From CAZFGK01 sp964518635 (lineage in GTDB: Bacteria > Zixibacteria > MSB-5A5 > GN15 > FEB-12): 64,000 nucleotides of DNA. The translations under genes and the position numbers were made by a program. Where the stretch lies: NCBI GenBank assembly GCA_964518635.1, contig CAZFGK010000012.1, positions 1-64,000 on the forward strand, written 5' to 3'. Below the pieces are notes generated by a model. That model saw only the letters and a list, made by a program, of their open reading frames with translations. It made no database searches and had not been told where the DNA came from. This document shows positions 25,920 to 34,569 of this stretch, in pieces; the first letter of the stretch is position 1; each line of letters begins with the position of its first letter.

Positions 25920-27113
25920 GTGACCGGTCGTGTCCTGATCATTGCCGGCAATCTCGGTCGTTTCGGAGAAACCGACGGGGTGGTGACTACTTATTGGTCT
26001 CTTCTTCCCCTTCTGGCAGAGGCCGGGCTAGAGGCCGATGTCGTCGGCTATGGGCCGGAATCAAGAATCGACCGGATGGGTTCGCTGAGAATCTTCACAC
26101 ACAAGCCGGTGGTTCCTGCCAAAATTGATCCCCATCGCTGGATCGATCTCTTTCCGGTCTTCTCAAGCACCGCCCGAGAGCTTCGCAACACAAAATATGT
26201 CGCCGTTCAATCAAGCTCCCCCTGCCCACTTGGTTTGTTGGGAGTCGCCAGAGCGCGTGCGAACAATGCACCACTCATTGGACTGTATCATACCGCCCTT
26301 GATCATTACGTGGAGATTCGTTCGACTACCAAATGGGGGAAGCCAATCGGCAAACTGTTTGGCGGAATCATGCATTTCTGGCTGAATGTCTATTACAATC
26401 AATCGGCGTTGATTCTGACCCCTTCGCAACATACTCGTGATGAAGTCAGAGGAAGACTGAAGCCGCGGGTAGAAGTTCTTTCTCGTGGTGTCGATGGCGA
26501 TCGATTTCATCCTCGTCATCGGACTCGTCCGCTTGATGACCGCCCGGTCGAAGCCCTCTATGTCGGTCGTGTCGCCTACGAGAAAAACTTGCAGCAACTC
26601 GGCGCGATGTTCGGCGGAATGCCCGATCTCAATGCCGTGATCGTCGGAGATGGGCCGTATTACGGAGCGATGCAGAAAGAATATCCAAACTTTCGCTATC
26701 TCGGTCGTCTCAAAGGGGAGCAGCTCTCCACTGCGTATGCAAATGGGGACTTTTTTGTCTTCCCCTCACATACCGACACTCTCGGCAATGTCGTACTCGA
26801 GGGTTTATCCTCCGGACTTCCGGCGGTGGTCTATGACAGTATGGGGCCGAAGGAACTCATCGAAGATCGAAAGACCGGATTCATCGCCCGTTCAGATGAA
26901 GAATTCGCCCAAGCGGTACGACTGCTTGCCACCGATCACGATCTGAGAAACCGAATGAAAATCGCGGCCAGAGCTGCGGCAGAACTACGAACATGGAAAG
27001 CAATCGCCGATCAGTTGATCGGCTACTATGAACAGGTCACGGGACGATCACTGACAGAGTCGGTCTCGCGTCTCAATACAAAACAACGCCTTATTCCTCA
27101 GGAGATTTCATGA
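25920..27113 (+). CDS. GT4-family glycosyltransferase
   Basis: 397 residues of GT-B fold. N-terminal RVLIIAGNLGRFGETDGV is the acceptor-side glycine segment. The C-terminal half has ALYVGRVAYEKNL and the nucleotide-sugar motif PSHTDTLGNVVLEGLSSGLPAVVY (E-x7-E type with Asp in the first position). It resembles MgtA/SqdX-like alpha-glucosyl/mannosyl/sulfoquinovosyl transferases. The start is GTG at 25920 with GAGG five bases upstream. It overlaps the next gene by ATGA and precedes ugd, suggesting a glycolipid or surface-polysaccharide pathway. Confidence 0.85.
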   Translation: MTGRVLIIAGNLGRFGETDGVVTTYWSLLPLLAEAGLEADVVGYGPESRIDRMGSLRIFTHKPVVPAKIDPHRWIDLFPVFSSTARELRNTKYVAVQSSSPCPLGLLGVARARANNAPLIGLYHTALDHYVEIRSTTKWGKPIGKLFGGIMHFWLNVYYNQSALILTPSQHTRDEVRGRLKPRVEVLSRGVDGDRFHPRHRTRPLDDRPVEALYVGRVAYEKNLQQLGAMFGGMPDLNAVIVGDGPYYGAMQKEYPNFRYLGRLKGEQLSTAYANGDFFVFPSHTDTLGNVVLEGLSSGLPAVVYDSMGPKELIEDRKTGFIARSDEEFAQAVRLLATDHDLRNRMKIAARAAAELRTWKAIADQLIGYYEQVTGRSLTESVSRLNTKQRLIPQEIS

Positions 27114-27622
27114 CCGCAGTGCAGATCATTCTGCTCATCATCGGAATCGTGCTCACCCTTGTCTTTCTTCTCACGTTGCTCAATCAGCTCAGCTACAATC
27201 TGATGAAGAAGCAGATCATCGGGAAACGAGACCGCTGGGGACTCAATATCTGCTGCGGAAAAACTGACGGCGGCGGCGTGAACGCTGATATTTTTCTTCA
27301 TAAAGATGTCCCGAACTTTGTGCAACTGACAGACATTTACAATCTTCCGTTCACGAACAAGCAATTCGAGTCGGTCCTCTGCTCCCACACCATTGAACAT
27401 GTCGATGATCCCGAACGATTTCTTGCCGAATTGCAGCGAGTTGGTAAAGAAGTGGTCCTGATCATCCCGCCACTCTGGGATATTTCCGCCGCCTTGAATA
27501 TTCTGGAACACCGCCATATATTCCTTACGTTCAAGAAAGAACATCGAACTCTGCCGCGATACGTCGTGCTTCCCTTTGCTGCTGAAGTGCAGCGACTCAT
27601 AGGACAGCGCATCCACGCGTAA
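27110..27622 (+). CDS. Membrane-anchored methyltransferase-like protein
   Basis: 170 residues: one N-terminal transmembrane helix (about 4-26), then a short class I methyltransferase-like core with LNICCGKTDGGGVNADIF, LTDIYNLPFTNKQFESVLCSHTIEHVDDPERFLAEL and a terminal VVLIIPP strand. The acidic residue at the end of strand beta-2 and the HxIEHV motif match Methyltransf_11 proteins, but the glycine-rich SAM loop is atypical, and at about 140 soluble residues the domain is small. It is translationally coupled to the glycosyltransferase (ATGA). Confidence 0.6.
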   Translation: MTAVQIILLIIGIVLTLVFLLTLLNQLSYNLMKKQIIGKRDRWGLNICCGKTDGGGVNADIFLHKDVPNFVQLTDIYNLPFTNKQFESVLCSHTIEHVDDPERFLAELQRVGKEVVLIIPPLWDISAALNILEHRHIFLTFKKEHRTLPRYVVLPFAAEVQRLIGQRIHA

Positions 27623-27642
27623 AACGTATCCAAAAAATGAGC

Positions 27643-27695
27643 AGGGGCTTCTTCCGCCGTCAAACGGTATGAGAGAAGAAGAATTTCGATCCCCT
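27643..27695 (+). promoter_or_regulatory. Long imperfect hairpin upstream of ugd
   Basis: Three nested complementary segments lie in the 135-base gap before ugd: AGGGG with CCCCT (27643/27691), CTTCTTC with GAAGAAG (27648/27675) and CCG with CGG near the apex. No T-run follows, so it is not a standard terminator. It could be an mRNA leader structure. Low confidence. Confidence 0.3.
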
Positions 27696-27757
27696 GGTCA
27701 GCCGGTATGCTGCCCGTGACCGGGTTAGCGAATGATTCTGCAGCCGGAGTTTTTTGC

Positions 27758-29239
27758 ATGTCCGATTCAATTGCTCATTCAGGATCAAGACCTTTGAAAA
27801 TTTCTGTTGTTGGTACCGGCTATGTTGGGCTGGTGGCTGCGGCCTGTTTCGCAGAGTTCGGTCATACCGTCACCGCTATTGATCGGGATGAACAGAAGAT
27901 CGAAAAACTCCTCCGCGGAATCATGCCGATCTATGAACCCGGACTCGAAGAGTTGGTCAATGGGCATCACGCCCGAAAAAATCTTTTCTTCTCTACCACC
28001 GTCTCAAGTGCAGCACACGCCGATGTGGTCGTTCTCGCGGTCGGCACCCCACCATTGCCGGATGGATCGTCTGACTTGCGCATGCTCTATGGTGCAGCAG
28101 AAGAGATCGCACCGTACTTGCAAAAGCATGCTGTCATTGTAATCAAGAGCACGGTACCGGTCGGCACCGCGCGCGGAGTGTATGAACATGTTGCCTCCCG
28201 TGTCACCCATGGTTCACCGATTGCCATTGTCTCTAATCCGGAATTCCTGCGGCAGGGATTTGCTGTCTATGATTTTCTCAATCCTGATCGAGTCGTGATT
28301 GGCGGCGCAACCATGACGGCTGAAAAAGTCATGAAGTCACTCTACGCCCCGATCATTGCTCGGCAGATTCCGTACCTGGAAACTAACAATGAGACTGCAG
28401 AGATTATCAAATACGCCGCCAATAGTATGCTCGCAGTGAGAATTTCATTTGTGAATGAGCTCGCGCTGTTGTGTGATCTCACAGGTGCCGATATCGCTCA
28501 GGTGACAAAGGGGATTGGTATGGACCCTCGTATCGGTCCTGCATTCTTGCAGGCAGGCCCCGGATATGGCGGGTCATGCTTACCAAAAGATGTAAAAAGT
28601 CTTTCCGCCGCGGCTCGTATGACCGGTATGGAATTTCTGATGGCACAGGCCTGTGATGAAGTCAATCATCGCCAGCATTCATTCGTTGTGGCTCGCCTTC
28701 GACAGATACTTGGTTCGCTGAAAGGTCAACGGATCGCACTCTGGGGGATGGCTTTCAAACCGAAAACTGATGACACTCGCGAATCGCCGGCGATGGCCGT
28801 GGCTGCTGAATTGATCGAAGCTGGGGCGCAGGTGATTGCCCATGATCCACTCGCTTCAGAATTGGCACAGCGTGAGTTGCCGGAATTGACTATCGCAGAG
28901 GACCCGATGGCTGCCTGTGAACAGGCCGCGGCGTTGGTGCTTATGACCGAATGGGATATTTACAAACAGGCCAACTTTCAGAAAGTCTACGCTCGTCTGG
29001 CACGTCCGGTTCTCTTTGATACGCGCAACGCTTTGGATGGCGCAGCTCTTCGTGAGATTGGACTGGAATATTATTGTATCGGAAGAATGGCTGCCTCGGG
29101 TGGCTCAATCGACGAGACAAAAAAAGCAGTGGTGGCACTTATCGCCGAACATCACGCTCGTCAGGAGAAAGAAAATCTCCCCACGCCGAGCACAGAAAAA
29201 ACGACAAAGGGGACAGTCAGATCAACCCGCGTTTCATAG
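27758..29239 (+). CDS. ugd: UDP-glucose 6-dehydrogenase family protein
   Basis: 493 residues. The N-terminal Rossmann glycine motif is VVGTGYVGL (19-24 for GTGYVG), followed by AVGTPPLPDGSSDL, the central KYAANSMLAVRISFVNEL helix and the catalytic-cysteine motif GGSCLPKD. The C-terminal domain has WGMAFKPKTDDTRESPA. It oxidises UDP-glucose to UDP-glucuronate (a related UDP-sugar is possible). ATG 27758 is chosen because GGAG lies eight bases upstream. Downstream of the glycosyltransferase pair it supplies an activated uronic acid. The tail after residue 465 is Lys/Thr-rich and variable. Confidence 0.93.
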   Translation: MSDSIAHSGSRPLKISVVGTGYVGLVAAACFAEFGHTVTAIDRDEQKIEKLLRGIMPIYEPGLEELVNGHHARKNLFFSTTVSSAAHADVVVLAVGTPPLPDGSSDLRMLYGAAEEIAPYLQKHAVIVIKSTVPVGTARGVYEHVASRVTHGSPIAIVSNPEFLRQGFAVYDFLNPDRVVIGGATMTAEKVMKSLYAPIIARQIPYLETNNETAEIIKYAANSMLAVRISFVNELALLCDLTGADIAQVTKGIGMDPRIGPAFLQAGPGYGGSCLPKDVKSLSAAARMTGMEFLMAQACDEVNHRQHSFVVARLRQILGSLKGQRIALWGMAFKPKTDDTRESPAMAVAAELIEAGAQVIAHDPLASELAQRELPELTIAEDPMAACEQAAALVLMTEWDIYKQANFQKVYARLARPVLFDTRNALDGAALREIGLEYYCIGRMAASGGSIDETKKAVVALIAEHHARQEKENLPTPSTEKTTKGTVRSTRVS

Positions 29240-29254
29240 CGCCTCGCTCGTGAA

Positions 29255-30517
29255 CTAAGAAGTCTCCTCATCGGCGACTTCGTCCGCTTTTCTCCTGTTT
29301 CTTGTTGGTCGTACTACCACTCGTTCTTCGTTTATCAGGTAAGGAGTGAGGAGGTCATACTGCTCGCGAGAAATCCTCCCTCTGGCGACCATCTCCTTTG
29401 CAAATGCTTTCAGATCAACTATCAGGTAGTCGTCGAATCCCCAGGAACGAATGAGTGCCTGTGCGTCGGCATTGGCTATTTCATCTTTCGTCTTTGTCAC
29501 AATCGAAATTTCAGGTGTTCGGGTGATTCCGACTCGCCCGATAGGAGTCGGTACACTCGTCTGCCCCAACTCCTTCGCGACTTTCTGAAAGACCTCTCTG
29601 ATTGCATCGTACTGGTAGGTCGCGTCCGTTTTCTTTTCCTGCAGATCAAACAATTCCAGAGCCAGCCGCTGAAGACTCTCCATGGATGAAATCTCTTCTC
29701 GTGTCGCATCGCCGGCCTCACCGGCGATAACCTGTCGATATTTTTTTACCGGGCAGAGCTTCTCGTACGAGCACCAGCGACAGTGCCCTCCTTCACGTTC
29801 GGGGAAATTCGTATCACGAACGGCGAGACGAATGTGGCGAACCTCCTCACGAATCTCTTCAGCGAGAATATCCAGCTGTTCTGATTCGAAGCGATAGGGG
29901 ACCCGTTCGCCGAGGGTGAGAAAATGCTGCACCACTTCAATCGGCTCCAGATCGGGCCATTTCGACATCACCGCGAGCTGGTAGATTCCCATCTGTCGTC
30001 GAAACCGATTCCCATCTGCTGGGGCGAGACTGGTGCCGGTCTTGAAATCTGCAATTTCGATCACTCCATCCGGTCGTCGCCAGAGACGATCTATTTTCGC
30101 ACTGAATTGAATCGGCGACTGGCTCCCCATCTGCGGCAGCGAGAAGGTCATGTTCTCTTCAACAATCAGCGACTTACCGAATGCCTGCTTGGCAAATTCA
30201 TCATAGTATTTTTCAACAGCACTGCGTCCCATGTGGCGGAAATCATCGATGGTCTGATGCTCGGCGTCGACCACCACCGACTTTGCCCCTTCGGTCTCCC
30301 ACTGGGCATCATAGTCAGCAAGGAGTGCGTCCTTTAAGGGAAGACGCTCGAAATTCGCGGCTTTGTGTAATTCTTCCAGCACACGATGAACAACGCTGCC
30401 GAGATAGATTCGCGCACTCGTTCGCTCAGCTACTGCTGGTTTTTCGATATACCTGAACTGATACTGCTTTGGGCAGCGACTGTAGGTCTCTAACTGACTG
30501 AAACTATAGCGTGACAT
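29255..30517 (-). CDS. RecB-like PD-(D/E)XK nuclease with probable Fe-S cluster
   Basis: 420 residues. It opens SFSQLETYSRCPKQYQFRY, the standard start of COG2887/PDDEXK_1 nucleases, with catalytic residues in VIEIADFKTG near residue 160. Cys15 plus the C-terminal trio in GHCRWCSYEKLCPVKK give four cysteines placed as in AddB/Cas4-type iron-sulfur nucleases. About 160 residues follow the cluster, including a long acidic helix and an ending rich in basic residues (RNRRKADE). It acts as a stand-alone exonuclease-type protein; no helicase partner is encoded nearby. Confidence 0.8.
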   Translation of the reverse strand: MSRYSFSQLETYSRCPKQYQFRYIEKPAVAERTSARIYLGSVVHRVLEELHKAANFERLPLKDALLADYDAQWETEGAKSVVVDAEHQTIDDFRHMGRSAVEKYYDEFAKQAFGKSLIVEENMTFSLPQMGSQSPIQFSAKIDRLWRRPDGVIEIADFKTGTSLAPADGNRFRRQMGIYQLAVMSKWPDLEPIEVVQHFLTLGERVPYRFESEQLDILAEEIREEVRHIRLAVRDTNFPEREGGHCRWCSYEKLCPVKKYRQVIAGEAGDATREEISSMESLQRLALELFDLQEKKTDATYQYDAIREVFQKVAKELGQTSVPTPIGRVGITRTPEISIVTKTKDEIANADAQALIRSWGFDDYLIVDLKAFAKEMVARGRISREQYDLLTPYLINEERVVVRPTRNRRKADEVADEETS

Positions 30518-30606
30518 GAACTGAAGATAAGAAATGAACCCGCAGGGGGGATATCACTTTTCGTTGGAGGAGAATGAGGGTAGAACGGTAAGAAACTGGA
30601 CTGCGG

Positions 30607-31677
30607 CTAGCCGCGTTTTGAGAAAATAGAATGGATAGCATCCGCCCAGCTTTGGAGAAGATTGCCGGGAGTCTGCTTTGCTCTGAGCTGCTCAGCCGCC
30701 GTTCGAAGAGAGGCGACAAGGGTCTGGTCTTCAACCAGCCGACAGAGGGCATTGGAGCTCTGTTCGATATCCAGAGGGCGTACGGTCAGCGCGCTACCTG
30801 AGCCAGAAACCAAGCCCGGAAGCTCGACCTGGGGGACAATCGGGATAAGTCCTGAATCGATAGCCCGCTGTATGAATTCAAGAGAATAGGAGGTCTGAGC
30901 CACGATCAAGGCGACATCATAGTTGGAAAGCTCTGTTTCAAACACTTGTCCCTCGCGATGAATGATCACCTCGGCACGAGGGTATTTCTGACGAGTCCGT
31001 GACTCTATGGCTCGGAGTATTCTTCGTTCTTCTTCAGATGTTGCAAGCGCAAGTACCCGCGGCTGTATTTGACGAAGTGTATGAGATTGAGACTTCAGTT
31101 TCGAAAATGTATTGGGAGAAGCAACGATATGTGCAGAGTCGCCGTGTATCTCGATTTGATTCAATTGCATCCGGTCACTGACCAGCAACCCTTCCGACAA
31201 CGAAATCAGATTTCGAAGCAGAAATTTCTGCCATGAGGTCTGATAGACCGGTAGGACTTCCGGAGCATAGATGAGGACTTTGCGGCCGGTAAGACGAGCG
31301 AGAAAACTGACCAGGAGTGACCCGACCAGAATCGAAGTCGGGATCTGCGTTGCTCGAAGTGACAGGAGTAACAATTTTGGAGTGCCAAAGAAGCCGTCAC
31401 TGAGACGGCGAAAAGACTGCGGCTTGAACGGAGAGAACAGGGTTGCAAAAGAGATTTCACAAACGGTTTCGGATCCGAGCTGGCGGACGAGAATTTCAAC
31501 AGGTGATGGTGACGGGCTGTATGCTTCTGACTGAGAGGTCAGGACAAGAACGTGTTTTCCCAGGAGAGCAGAACCAGCCAGAGGGATAATAGGGGGGGGC
31601 TGCCCATGCATTTTAGGTGCTCTCCCGATATTCCCTTGTTCTGAATCTGGCTGTAGTCGGTCTCTTTCCCTGTTCAT
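30607..31677 (-). CDS. GT-B-type glycosyltransferase-like protein
   Basis: 356 residues. The fold pattern is that of a GT4-like enzyme: an N-terminal Rossmann half (KHVLVLTSQSE, RKVLIYAPEVLPVYQTSWQKFL), a linker, and a C-terminal half with VLALATSEEERR and the donor-site region LEFIQRAIDSGLIPIVPQVELPGLVSG. The usual ExxxxxxxE pair is weak, so activity is uncertain. The first 23 residues are polar, and an internal Met24 before the first strand could be the true start. It is upstream of and on the same strand as the nuclease, with a 90-base gap. Confidence 0.6.
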   Translation of the reverse strand: MNRERDRLQPDSEQGNIGRAPKMHGQPPPIIPLAGSALLGKHVLVLTSQSEAYSPSPSPVEILVRQLGSETVCEISFATLFSPFKPQSFRRLSDGFFGTPKLLLLSLRATQIPTSILVGSLLVSFLARLTGRKVLIYAPEVLPVYQTSWQKFLLRNLISLSEGLLVSDRMQLNQIEIHGDSAHIVASPNTFSKLKSQSHTLRQIQPRVLALATSEEERRILRAIESRTRQKYPRAEVIIHREGQVFETELSNYDVALIVAQTSYSLEFIQRAIDSGLIPIVPQVELPGLVSGSGSALTVRPLDIEQSSNALCRLVEDQTLVASLRTAAEQLRAKQTPGNLLQSWADAIHSIFSKRG

Positions 31678-31749
31678 CTCTGTTTATACAGCCGGATGAA
31701 GAATTGTTTCAAGTGGAAAACCTTCCCAAGATGCGTCCGATCGAAACAT

Positions 31750-31783
31750 AAAATGGCGCCGAGGAAAACCTCGACGCCATTTC
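31750..31783 (-). terminator. Rho-independent terminator of the OmpA-family lipoprotein gene
   Basis: AATGGCGtCGAGG and CCTCGgCGCCATT (minus strand) pair around a TTTT loop, followed by a T-rich tail. It lies 31 bases after the stop at 31814. Confidence 0.8.
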
Positions 31784-31813
31784 TTAATGACAAATTCTGT
31801 CAGTAATTTGAAA

Positions 31814-32482
31814 TCAATTGCCCATTTGTTTCTTCGCGGCATTCTTCAGCTTGTCGTTTGCGTAAATCGCAATCTCGACCCGTCGATTCTGCTGTTTCCC
31901 GTCCGCTGTTGCGTTGTCCGCAATCGGCTGAGACTCCCCGTAGGCACGGATGATGAAACGATTGGACATGACCGAGGCAGCTTCCATCGTGTTGGCGACT
32001 GACTGAGAACGACGATTGGAAAGATCCATGTTATGCTCGGTCGTTCCATCAGAATCGGTATGCCCTTCGATCAGCACTTCGGTGTCCGGGTATTTATTCA
32101 GCACCGCCGAGAGATTCTGCAGATTTGTCACCGCTTCTGGGCGCATCGAGGAGGAATTCACGTCAAAGAGAATTCCGGAATTGAAGGTGATCTTGATCCC
32201 TTCGCCGACGCGTTCGACTTTGGCTCCTTCGAGATCTCTCTGGAGTTCAGCGGCCTGCTTGTCCATCTGGTTGCCGATATAGGCACCAGCAGCACCGCCA
32301 ACGACTGCGCCAAGGATCGCGCCAAGGGCGGTGTTTCCAGCGGCATCCCCGATGACCGCTCCGGCTGCTGCGCCAGCACCGGCACCGATGAGGGCGCCAC
32401 GATCACGATTTTTCCAGTTACTGCAGCCGATGGAGGTTACCAGCATGGCGACCACCAATAGACCGGTGAGAATGTTTTTCAT
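31814..32482 (-). CDS. OmpA-family peptidoglycan-associated lipoprotein with glycine zipper
   Basis: 222 residues. The signal ends at SIGC (Cys20), giving a lipoprotein. A glycine-zipper segment (GAGAGAAAGAVIG ... GAVVGGAAGAYIG) spans about 30-72. The OmpA-C domain has EVLIEGHTDSDG, NMDLSNRRSQSVAN and QQNRRVEIAI, which bind peptidoglycan. The start at 32482 (MKNILTGLL) has AAGGAG nine bases upstream; the in-frame start at 32542 does not. The likely role is envelope anchoring or stabilisation in the outer membrane. Confidence 0.9.
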   Translation of the reverse strand: MKNILTGLLVVAMLVTSIGCSNWKNRDRGALIGAGAGAAAGAVIGDAAGNTALGAILGAVVGGAAGAYIGNQMDKQAAELQRDLEGAKVERVGEGIKITFNSGILFDVNSSSMRPEAVTNLQNLSAVLNKYPDTEVLIEGHTDSDGTTEHNMDLSNRRSQSVANTMEAASVMSNRFIIRAYGESQPIADNATADGKQQNRRVEIAIYANDKLKNAAKKQMGN

Positions 32483-32715
32483 GAGATCTACTCCTTTATC
32501 TCTTTGTACTTTCCTGAGGATTTTCGAACAGGTAATGAACATGATTCGGTGACAGACTTCAACTAATTGTCGGCATCAAAAGGGATCCCCTTGAATGAAA
32601 GAAAATTCGGAACCGGCGATTTCTCCGAGAGTCATCATTGACCCAACTTGTATTCAGGTCTATGCTCTGAAGGGAAAACTCGTATCAGCGAACAACTTAG
32701 AAGGATCATGACCTC

Positions 32716-33081
32716 ATGCCCTATCTGTTTAGTAAATGCATCTGTCTGGAATCCCCCGACCAACCGAACATGGTTTCTTTCTACCGGGATGTGATGGGAT
32801 TGCAGGTCGCTCATGAACATCCCGATTCGGCCGAGATTGCAGCCGGCCCGGTCCGACTCTTTCTTGATAAACGTCCGAATCTCAATGTCATATTCGAATT
32901 CCTCGTTCCTGATTTGGAGAGCGCAAAGGAAGAACTCCTTGCCAGTGGCTGCGAAGTAGTCAGATGGGAAGGAAAGGGGGGATGCTGTTATCTTCGTGAT
33001 CCGTTCGGGCTGATCTTCAATCTCTACGAAGAACCACGTGCCTTTGGCGTGCCTGTGCAGACTGACGAAACGACAAACTGA
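32716..33081 (+). CDS. VOC-family (glyoxalase-like) protein
   Basis: 121 residues, one bidomain VOC unit: CICLESPDQPNMVSFYRDVMGLQVAHEH, a central FLDKRPNLNVIFEFLVPDLESAKEEL, and a closing CCYLRDPFGLIFNLYEEP. No intact His/Glu metal triad is seen, since the first strand has 'CICLES' where a His is usual, so it may be a binding protein rather than an enzyme. AAGGA lies about 12 bases upstream of ATG 32716. It is followed 25 bases later by a DUF6614-like gene on the same strand. Confidence 0.7.
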   Translation: MPYLFSKCICLESPDQPNMVSFYRDVMGLQVAHEHPDSAEIAAGPVRLFLDKRPNLNVIFEFLVPDLESAKEELLASGCEVVRWEGKGGCCYLRDPFGLIFNLYEEPRAFGVPVQTDETTN

Positions 33082-33106
33082 TCATCATACTTGAAAGGAA
33101 TAGAAA

Positions 33107-33448
33107 ATGGACTACTACGAAATCTGGTGTGATATCAAAGAGACTCGTAAGGATCTTGAATTCTGCGATCATCTGCACGCATATCTTGGTGCATTAAGAA
33201 GCGAAGGGTTACTTGAAGATTACAAAATTCGTCGCCGCAAACTCGGCTTCGGGCCTGCCGAACTGGGGGAATTTAATATCTCCATCCATACGAAGAATCT
33301 GGCGCAGTTAGATGATTGCTTTCAGCGAGTCGCCGCATGGGAACCGGCGATGACGCGATTACATGCCGCAGTATTCAGTATGGTCACGAATGCACGGTTT
33401 GGTCTGCTGCGAGATTTTCCCGATCCGGTGCGGATGACATCTCGTTGA
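33107..33448 (+). CDS. DUF6614-like small protein
   Basis: 113 residues with pattern YEIWCDIKETRKDLEFCDHLHAYLG, RRRKLGFGPAELGEFNISI and a C-terminal RFGLLRDFPDPVR. From memory this resembles the DUF6614 family, a compact alpha/beta protein of unknown role. AAAGGAA lies directly before ATG 33107. It is probably co-transcribed with the VOC-family gene upstream. Confidence 0.6.
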   Translation: MDYYEIWCDIKETRKDLEFCDHLHAYLGALRSEGLLEDYKIRRRKLGFGPAELGEFNISIHTKNLAQLDDCFQRVAAWEPAMTRLHAAVFSMVTNARFGLLRDFPDPVRMTSR

Positions 33449-33484
33449 ACATGACGAATACCCCTGAAGAGCAAATCCAATTCT

Positions 33485-33527
33485 CAAAAAAAAAAAGAAA
33501 CGGGAAACCCTTTTCAGGATTCCCCGT
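33485..33527 (-). terminator. Rho-independent terminator of the anchor-V/dockerin gene
   Basis: On the minus strand ACGGGgAATCC and GGGTTtCCCGT form an imperfect stem, then TTC and eleven T residues follow. It sits 29 bases after the stop at 33556. Confidence 0.85.
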
Positions 33528-33555
33528 CAATTGTTATCGAGTGGCGAGATTCAGA

Positions 33556-34338
33556 TCAAATACAGGCGTCCAGCGGAGCAAAGCTGATAAACAGATGATC
33601 AACCAGTTTGGTCAAATCACCAATATCAACACCACCGACCAGATCAACATTTCCTTCTGCCTCGCAGCAAAGAGGAGTGAATGAGATGAATAGATGATCA
33701 ACCAACACGGTCAGATCACCGATATCGACCCCTTCACCAGCATCACAGTCAACGTTGCCTACTATCCCCACACAGCACGGTCCCGGAGGGGTTGGTGGAA
33801 TTGTCTTGTTTGTCGTGTAGATGAAATCACCGGTATTGAACAGGTTCCCGTCTGCTGCATTCCCTGCGACATAAAATGTCACCGGACCAGAATCGGTCAC
33901 CGGCGCAACCCATCGAAATCCCCAGCCCGGAGATTCATTGAGGGTCCCCTCAAATGTCCCTGCTGTGACATGCTTGAGATACTGACGACCGGAGATTGAA
34001 GTCGTCAGCTGCGTGAAGACTGATGTATCAAGAATCTTCCCGATTCGAACATTCGAGCTGCTGAGGGCAGTGATTTCGAATCCCCATCGCTCCTGCCCTG
34101 TGCGGCTCAGGTCGATTTCAACGGCGATAGTATCTCCAAGATCGTACGTCGCAACTGACGTTGTGAGTGCAATCGTCCCGCCTGCCATGTTGAGGGGATT
34201 GGTAAAGTGGCAATCAGTACAGACCCCTTCGCCGGGTCCGCCGGTCACACCGTCCGGCGGACCGCTTGAAAATCCAATGACTAGCGAGCTGCTTGTCATG
34301 ATGACAAGTCCGATAGAAATGAGCTGTTTGATCCGCAT
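33556..34338 (-). CDS. Secreted CxxCH anchor-V-like protein with dockerin-like repeats (copy 1)
   Basis: 260 residues. A signal peptide (about 1-22) is followed by GPGEGVCTDCH at 36-44, a single heme-c-type CxxCH motif as in the 'choice-of-anchor V' proteins, then an immunoglobulin-like beta domain to about 190. The C terminus carries two dockerin-type calcium repeats, each VDIGDLT-LVDHLFISF. Such tails are frequent in Zixibacteria-like genomes. The protein is probably exported and possibly attached by the repeats. The gene is a paralogue of the one at 34570-35346, with the same layout and CxxCH at the same residue number. Confidence 0.75.
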   Translation of the reverse strand: MRIKQLISIGLVIMTSSSLVIGFSSGPPDGVTGGPGEGVCTDCHFTNPLNMAGGTIALTTSVATYDLGDTIAVEIDLSRTGQERWGFEITALSSSNVRIGKILDTSVFTQLTTSISGRQYLKHVTAGTFEGTLNESPGWGFRWVAPVTDSGPVTFYVAGNAADGNLFNTGDFIYTTNKTIPPTPPGPCCVGIVGNVDCDAGEGVDIGDLTVLVDHLFISFTPLCCEAEGNVDLVGGVDIGDLTKLVDHLFISFAPLDACI

Positions 34339-34569
34339 GTGCTACTCCTGCGCGTTTTGACCAATGTGAATTGTTTGGAACTACTATCAGTCCGTAGACT
34401 GTCTCTGATGCTTAGAGTCTGCTTCGTGTGAAATCGTGCACATAAATCGAGAAAATTCTCAACCATCGCATATCTCTATCAGTTACCCTCACACCGCACA
34501 TGAGGTCCTAGAAACCCGGAAATACTATCGGTCTTCAGAAGCAGGTCTTTTTGCCTTTCACTCTTTCTT

